Below the pieces are notes generated by a model, which worked only from the letters and a program-made list of their open reading frames with translations, ran no database searches and was not told where the DNA came from. Positions 5,445 to 8,315 of a DNA stretch of 8,315 nt are shown here, piece after piece (position 1 is the first letter of the stretch; each line of letters begins with the position of its first letter). This DNA comes from CAZKTF01 sp964555565 (GTDB taxonomy: Bacteria; Planctomycetota; JAJSAM01; JAKLKS01). The stretch lies in the NCBI GenBank assembly GCA_964555565.1, contig CAZKTF010000159.1:1-8315 (forward strand). Direction: 5' to 3'. A program made the position numbers and the translations under genes.

Positions 5445-8198
5445 TCAGTCCTGCAGGATCGGCGCGTACCTGTAGTAGGTCTCCAGCGCGAGCACCCCCA
5501 TGGCGGTCCCGTAGAGGCTCCCGAAGAACCCGTCGAAGTTCTTCGGCACCCAGGACCCCCGCGCGCAGCCCGAGGTGACCTGCGTCCCGGGGAGGATCAC
5601 CCGGAGCCGGTCGTTCCAGGTGCGGAAGAAGCGCCCCCCCATCTGGTGCATGGCCAGGGTCCCGTAGTAGAGGAAGTACATCGGGTACTCCTGCCCGATG
5701 TTCAGCTTCCCGAGGTCCCCCTCCTTCGGGATCTCCGGGAGCTGCACGCGCAGGAGGTAGTTGGCGCTCCCGATGCAGAAGGGGTGGGAACGGCGGTACC
5801 CGAGGAGGATCCGGGACATGAGGCCGAGCGCCGTCGTGGCCTTGTTCGGGGCCTGGGCCTGGTCCTGGTACCCGGTGTGGTACTCGTACTTCGCGTCGCG
5901 CCCCACCTCGAAGCCGTAGGCGGGATCGACATCGACCCAGTCCTCGCGCTCCTTCACGACGCGCTGGCCGTAGCGGTCGAAGAGCATCCGGCAGCCCTCG
6001 AAGACGACCTCCCGGACGGGCACGCCGGACTTCTCCGCGGCCTTCATCGCGAAGAGCATCCAGGCCCCGACCGAGGAGTCGGAGGTCTCCACATCGACCC
6101 GGTAGCGCCATCCCCCGATGCGGTTCTGGATCTGGGTCAGGAAGTCCACCCCCTTCTGCACGAAGGGGCGGAAGCGCTCGTCCCCGGTGAGGGCCAGGGC
6201 CTCGGCGTAGGCCTGGAGGCAGAGGGGACGGTTGTAGCCGCCGATGAGGTCGTTGGTCTGGTAGTCCCCGTGGACCTGCTGGCGGGCCATGAGGTACTCC
6301 AGCCCCCGCCGCATCGAGCACTTGTACTTCCCCTGCCCGGGCACGTAGCCGGCCCCGGCGAAGGCGAGGACGGAGAGGGCGGTCCGGCTCACCGGGTCCT
6401 CCTGGACGCGCGCCCCGTAGGAGGTCGCGCACGGGGGGGACTGGTCGCAGCAGTCCTTGAAGTGGTTTGCGTCCCAGGCGCCGTCGGCCGCCTGGTGGCG
6501 GGCCAGGTACTCGAGCCCCATCTGGACCGACTTCTCGGTCTCCTTCGTCTGGCGGAACCCCCGGTTCTCCCGGTCGAATTCCTCCCGCCACTTCTCCCGC
6601 TCGATGTGCTGCTGGCGGGCCGTGAAGAACCGCGGGTTCTTCTCGAACCACTTCTCCCAGCTCCCGGCGTTGGCCCCGAAAAAGTGCCCGGTCATCTTCT
6701 CGAGCGCCAGCTCCACCTGGAACTGGTCCCGGGGCGCCGCCCGCTTGAGGAGGTCCACCGCGAGGGCGAACCCCTCCGGGGTGCGCCGGGACCCCAGCGC
6801 GTCGCAGCCGCGGGCGAAGCCCTCCCCCCCGTCGGCGGCGAGGGCCTTCAGCCGGCGCTCGAACTCCTCGACGGCTGCCCCGTCGCCGATGCGCCAGAAC
6901 TCGATGGCGCAGCGCTTCCGCATCAGGTCCTCCTTCACGCCGAAGATCCCGCGCAGGAGCGTGGTGGCCGCCGCCGCCACCTTCCAGTCCCCGCAGAGGT
7001 GGAGCCCTCGCTCCACGGTGGCCTCCTTCGGGCTCTGGAGGAGATGGCGGGCGTCCTCGCCGAGCCAGGGGCCCCCCACGCGGGAGACCGCGTGGAAGCA
7101 CGCCGCCTGGACGTTGCGGTCCTGGTCGGAGACCATCCGCTCGAAGAGGGCCCTCGACGCATCGAGGCGGAGCGCGGCGCGGGCCGGGTCCCCCGCCGGG
7201 CGGCCCTCCGGCGACCCCTCGGGGGGCGGGGGCGGGGCGTCCTGGAGGAGCCGGCCGAGCGCGATGGCCGCGGCCTCGCGGAACTCCGACTTGCCGCTGT
7301 TCGCGAGCATGGCGACGAGGGACTCCGCGTGGGCGGGCCGCGCGCACGCCTCCACGGCCTTCGCCTGGGCCTCCAGGGACTCGCCGCCCCCCGGGCTGGC
7401 CGCCACCACCGCCGGGAAGACCGCCGGGTCCTCGATCCAGCCCAGGGCGAGCGCCGCGAAGAACCCGTGGTCCCCGTTCGTCTCCCCGAGGCCCGCGAGG
7501 AGCGCCGGCAAGGCCTTGGGGTCCCCGATCTTCCCGAGCGCCACGGCGCACACGTTCTTCAGCTCGGTGTCCTTCCCGGCGGCGCCGTGGTGCGCGACGA
7601 GCGCGGCGACGGCGGGCTGCGCGTCCTTGCGCGGGACGCCGCGCCGCGCGTCGCAGACGACGCCCAGCGCCTCGCAGACCCGCGTGCGCACCGGGGCCGG
7701 GCACTTCGCGGCGATGCGGAGCAGCGGCGCCACGGCCTCGGCGCCTCCGGCCTCCTCCAGCAGGACCGCGGCGTTCCGCATCCGCCTGCCCTCGGACTCC
7801 TTCTCGATGCGCCGGGAGACCTCCTCCACCAGCCGCCTCCGGTCCAGGGACGCGAGGACCTCCCCCGCGAAGGAGACGACGTGCTCGAGCCGCGTCCCCA
7901 GGCCCTTCTCCAGGAGGGGGGCGAAGGCCTGCTCGCGCAGGGCCTCGGGGCCGCCCTGCTTGCCCCGCAGGCGCGCGAGGGCCTGGAGGCCCCCGGCGAA
8001 GGAGTCCTCCGGGTCGGGGGAGTCGAGGCCGGCCAGCGCGTCGGCGAGGTCCTTCGGGAAGAACCGGTCGTCCACCGCCGGGGGGACCGCCCCGCCCCCC
8101 TCGGCCCGGGCGGGGGGCGAGGCCGGCGCGGCGGACGCGAGGAGCAGCAGGGCCGCGAGCGAGGCCCGGGGGGAGCGCGAGCGCATGGGAACCGCCAT
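5445..8198 (-). CDS. Secreted HEAT-repeat / prenyltransferase-squalene-oxidase-like toroid protein (paralogue 1)
   Basis: A 917-residue exported protein, colinear paralogue of the product of 2593-5370; function unknown. The start used is the ATG at 8198, giving signal peptide 1-32 (R-S-R-S-P-R basic part, LAALLLLASAAPA core, A-R-A site before EGGG). An ATG at 8186 is almost as good. The frame stays open to a TTG at 8261, but that start would add a low-complexity alanine-rich leader and bury the signal. DDRFFPKDL is at 43-51 and HEAT-like repeats span about 120-480, broken by a proline-rich insert at about 321-339. The junction MTGHFFG is at 502-508, with W514 after it. The linker FRQTKETE starts at 548. 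The toroid has QW motifs at 569-575 (Q..DGAW) and 691-697 (Q..IGGW), then FAGAGY (613-618), DSSVGAW (707-713), HPFC (805-808) and YYRYAPILQD at the end. C584, C590, C808 and C878 align with cysteines of the paralogue. No DxDD motif. It is probably the first gene of a minus-strand run. Family call good; precise start uncertain. Confidence 0.85.
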   Translation of the reverse strand: MAVPMRSRSPRASLAALLLLASAAPASPPARAEGGGAVPPAVDDRFFPKDLADALAGLDSPDPEDSFAGGLQALARLRGKQGGPEALREQAFAPLLEKGLGTRLEHVVSFAGEVLASLDRRRLVEEVSRRIEKESEGRRMRNAAVLLEEAGGAEAVAPLLRIAAKCPAPVRTRVCEALGVVCDARRGVPRKDAQPAVAALVAHHGAAGKDTELKNVCAVALGKIGDPKALPALLAGLGETNGDHGFFAALALGWIEDPAVFPAVVAASPGGGESLEAQAKAVEACARPAHAESLVAMLANSGKSEFREAAAIALGRLLQDAPPPPPEGSPEGRPAGDPARAALRLDASRALFERMVSDQDRNVQAACFHAVSRVGGPWLGEDARHLLQSPKEATVERGLHLCGDWKVAAAATTLLRGIFGVKEDLMRKRCAIEFWRIGDGAAVEEFERRLKALAADGGEGFARGCDALGSRRTPEGFALAVDLLKRAAPRDQFQVELALEKMTGHFFGANAGSWEKWFEKNPRFFTARQQHIEREKWREEFDRENRGFRQTKETEKSVQMGLEYLARHQAADGAWDANHFKDCCDQSPPCATSYGARVQEDPVSRTALSVLAFAGAGYVPGQGKYKCSMRRGLEYLMARQQVHGDYQTNDLIGGYNRPLCLQAYAEALALTGDERFRPFVQKGVDFLTQIQNRIGGWRYRVDVETSDSSVGAWMLFAMKAAEKSGVPVREVVFEGCRMLFDRYGQRVVKEREDWVDVDPAYGFEVGRDAKYEYHTGYQDQAQAPNKATTALGLMSRILLGYRRSHPFCIGSANYLLRVQLPEIPKEGDLGKLNIGQEYPMYFLYYGTLAMHQMGGRFFRTWNDRLRVILPGTQVTSGCARGSWVPKNFDGFFGSLYGTAMGVLALETYYRYAPILQD

Positions 8199-8210
8199 CC
8201 TATGCCCCGG

Positions 8211-8226
8211 CGCCGCCGCCGCCGCC
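8211..8226. repeat. Short (CGC)n trinucleotide run
   Basis: Five tandem CGC units plus one base, immediately upstream of the preferred start of paralogue 1. If translated from the upstream TTG it would give an alanine run, which argues that this stretch is untranslated leader. It has no clear function beyond being a slippage-prone simple repeat. Confidence 0.6.
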
Positions 8227-8248
8227 CGTTCCTGCGCCGGGGGGCCCT

Positions 8249-8275
8249 CCGGGCGGAGCAAAGGGGTCAGACCCC
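8249..8275 (-). promoter_or_regulatory. Shared upstream box plus repeat box, paralogue-1 copy
   Basis: CCGGGCGGAGCA (8249-8260), AA, then GGGGTCAGACCCC, matching 2447-2473 except at the two spacer bases. It lies about 50 bp upstream of the preferred ATG at 8198. The unlikely TTG start at 8261 falls on the edge of this box. No sigma-70 style -35/-10 pair was seen nearby. Confidence 0.5.
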
Positions 8276-8315
8276 ATTCGCCTGGCCTGGGCCAGGCGAA
8301 TGAGGTCAGACCCTT
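8262..8315. repeat. GGGGTCAGACC palindromic element, copy 3 (at window edge)
   Basis: GGGGTCAGACCCC (8263-8275) and GAGGTCAGACCC (8302-8313) flank a perfect 12-bp inverted repeat, ATTCGCCTGGCC (8276-8287) and its complement (8290-8301), with a 2-nt TG loop. Pairing of the outer boxes carries on to the A8262/T8315 pair with two mismatches and a G-T, so the hairpin reaches the last base of the window and may continue. The inner stem has no resemblance to those of copies 1 and 2. It lies upstream of the large gene starting at 8198. Confidence 0.82.

Noticed and set aside
2599..5475. A long plus-strand open frame of 958 codons opposite the second toroid gene
   Set aside because: It is an antisense shadow caused by high GC: no recognisable domains, arginine/proline/glycine-rich composition, and the opposite strand encodes a coherent protein family.
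8187..8261. Upstream TTG start for the first toroid gene
   Set aside because: It would add a low-complexity alanine-rich leader before the signal peptide and start inside a repeat-associated box. The ATGs at 8198 and 8186 give normal signal peptides.
5427..8303. A plus-strand open frame of 958 codons opposite the first toroid gene
   Set aside because: Same shadow effect. The equal length to the previous one follows from the two genes being paralogues and is not evidence of coding.

Overview
The window is very GC-rich, and all four genes I can support read on the minus strand. In transcription order (high to low coordinate) they are: a secreted HEAT-repeat plus alpha/alpha-toroid protein (5445-8198), its tandem paralogue (2593-5370), a secreted TPR protein with a proline-rich tail (1081-2445), and malate dehydrogenase (85-1026). 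No rRNA, tRNA, CRISPR array, transposase or integrase gene is visible. The best guess for the host is Planctomycetota or a close relative. The two large proteins carry an 'MTGHFFG...W..WWEKN' junction and a C-terminus ending '..MGV..LETYYRY.PI', both typical of planctomycete 'prenyltransferase/squalene oxidase repeat' proteins. This rests on family recognition, not on a search.

The two big proteins are clear paralogues with the same order: signal peptide, conserved 'DDRFFP[KR]DL' segment, HEAT-like helical repeats, a near-identical linker block, then a toroid domain with QW-type motifs that runs to the C-terminus. Neither shows the DxDD acid motif of class II terpene cyclases, so a scaffold or binding role outside the cytoplasm is more likely than squalene cyclisation. 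The TPR protein also has an export signal, and the three signal peptides end in the same R-A-E-[EG]-G cleavage context. The three exported repeat proteins may therefore form an envelope-associated set. Malate dehydrogenase, an ordinary TCA enzyme with its own strong ribosome binding site, sits at the downstream end and need not be functionally linked.

The most notable non-coding content is a family of GGGGTCAGACC(C/T)C palindromic elements. Two copies fill most of the 147-bp gap between the second large gene and the TPR gene (2461-2503 and 2532-2593). A third lies upstream of the first large gene at the window edge (8262-8315). All three keep the same outer box but have different inner palindromes, and all can fold into long hairpins. 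In two of them a further 12-bp box, CCGGGCGGAGCA, sits on the gene side just upstream of a start codon. They look like non-autonomous REP/REPIN-type repeats, which are often moved by REP-associated tyrosine transposases; no such enzyme gene is in the window.

The other gaps are short: 1-84 (downstream of mdh), 1027-1080 (holds the mdh ribosome binding site) and 5371-5444 (between the paralogues, no repeat copy). No convincing intrinsic terminator or sigma-70 promoter was found.
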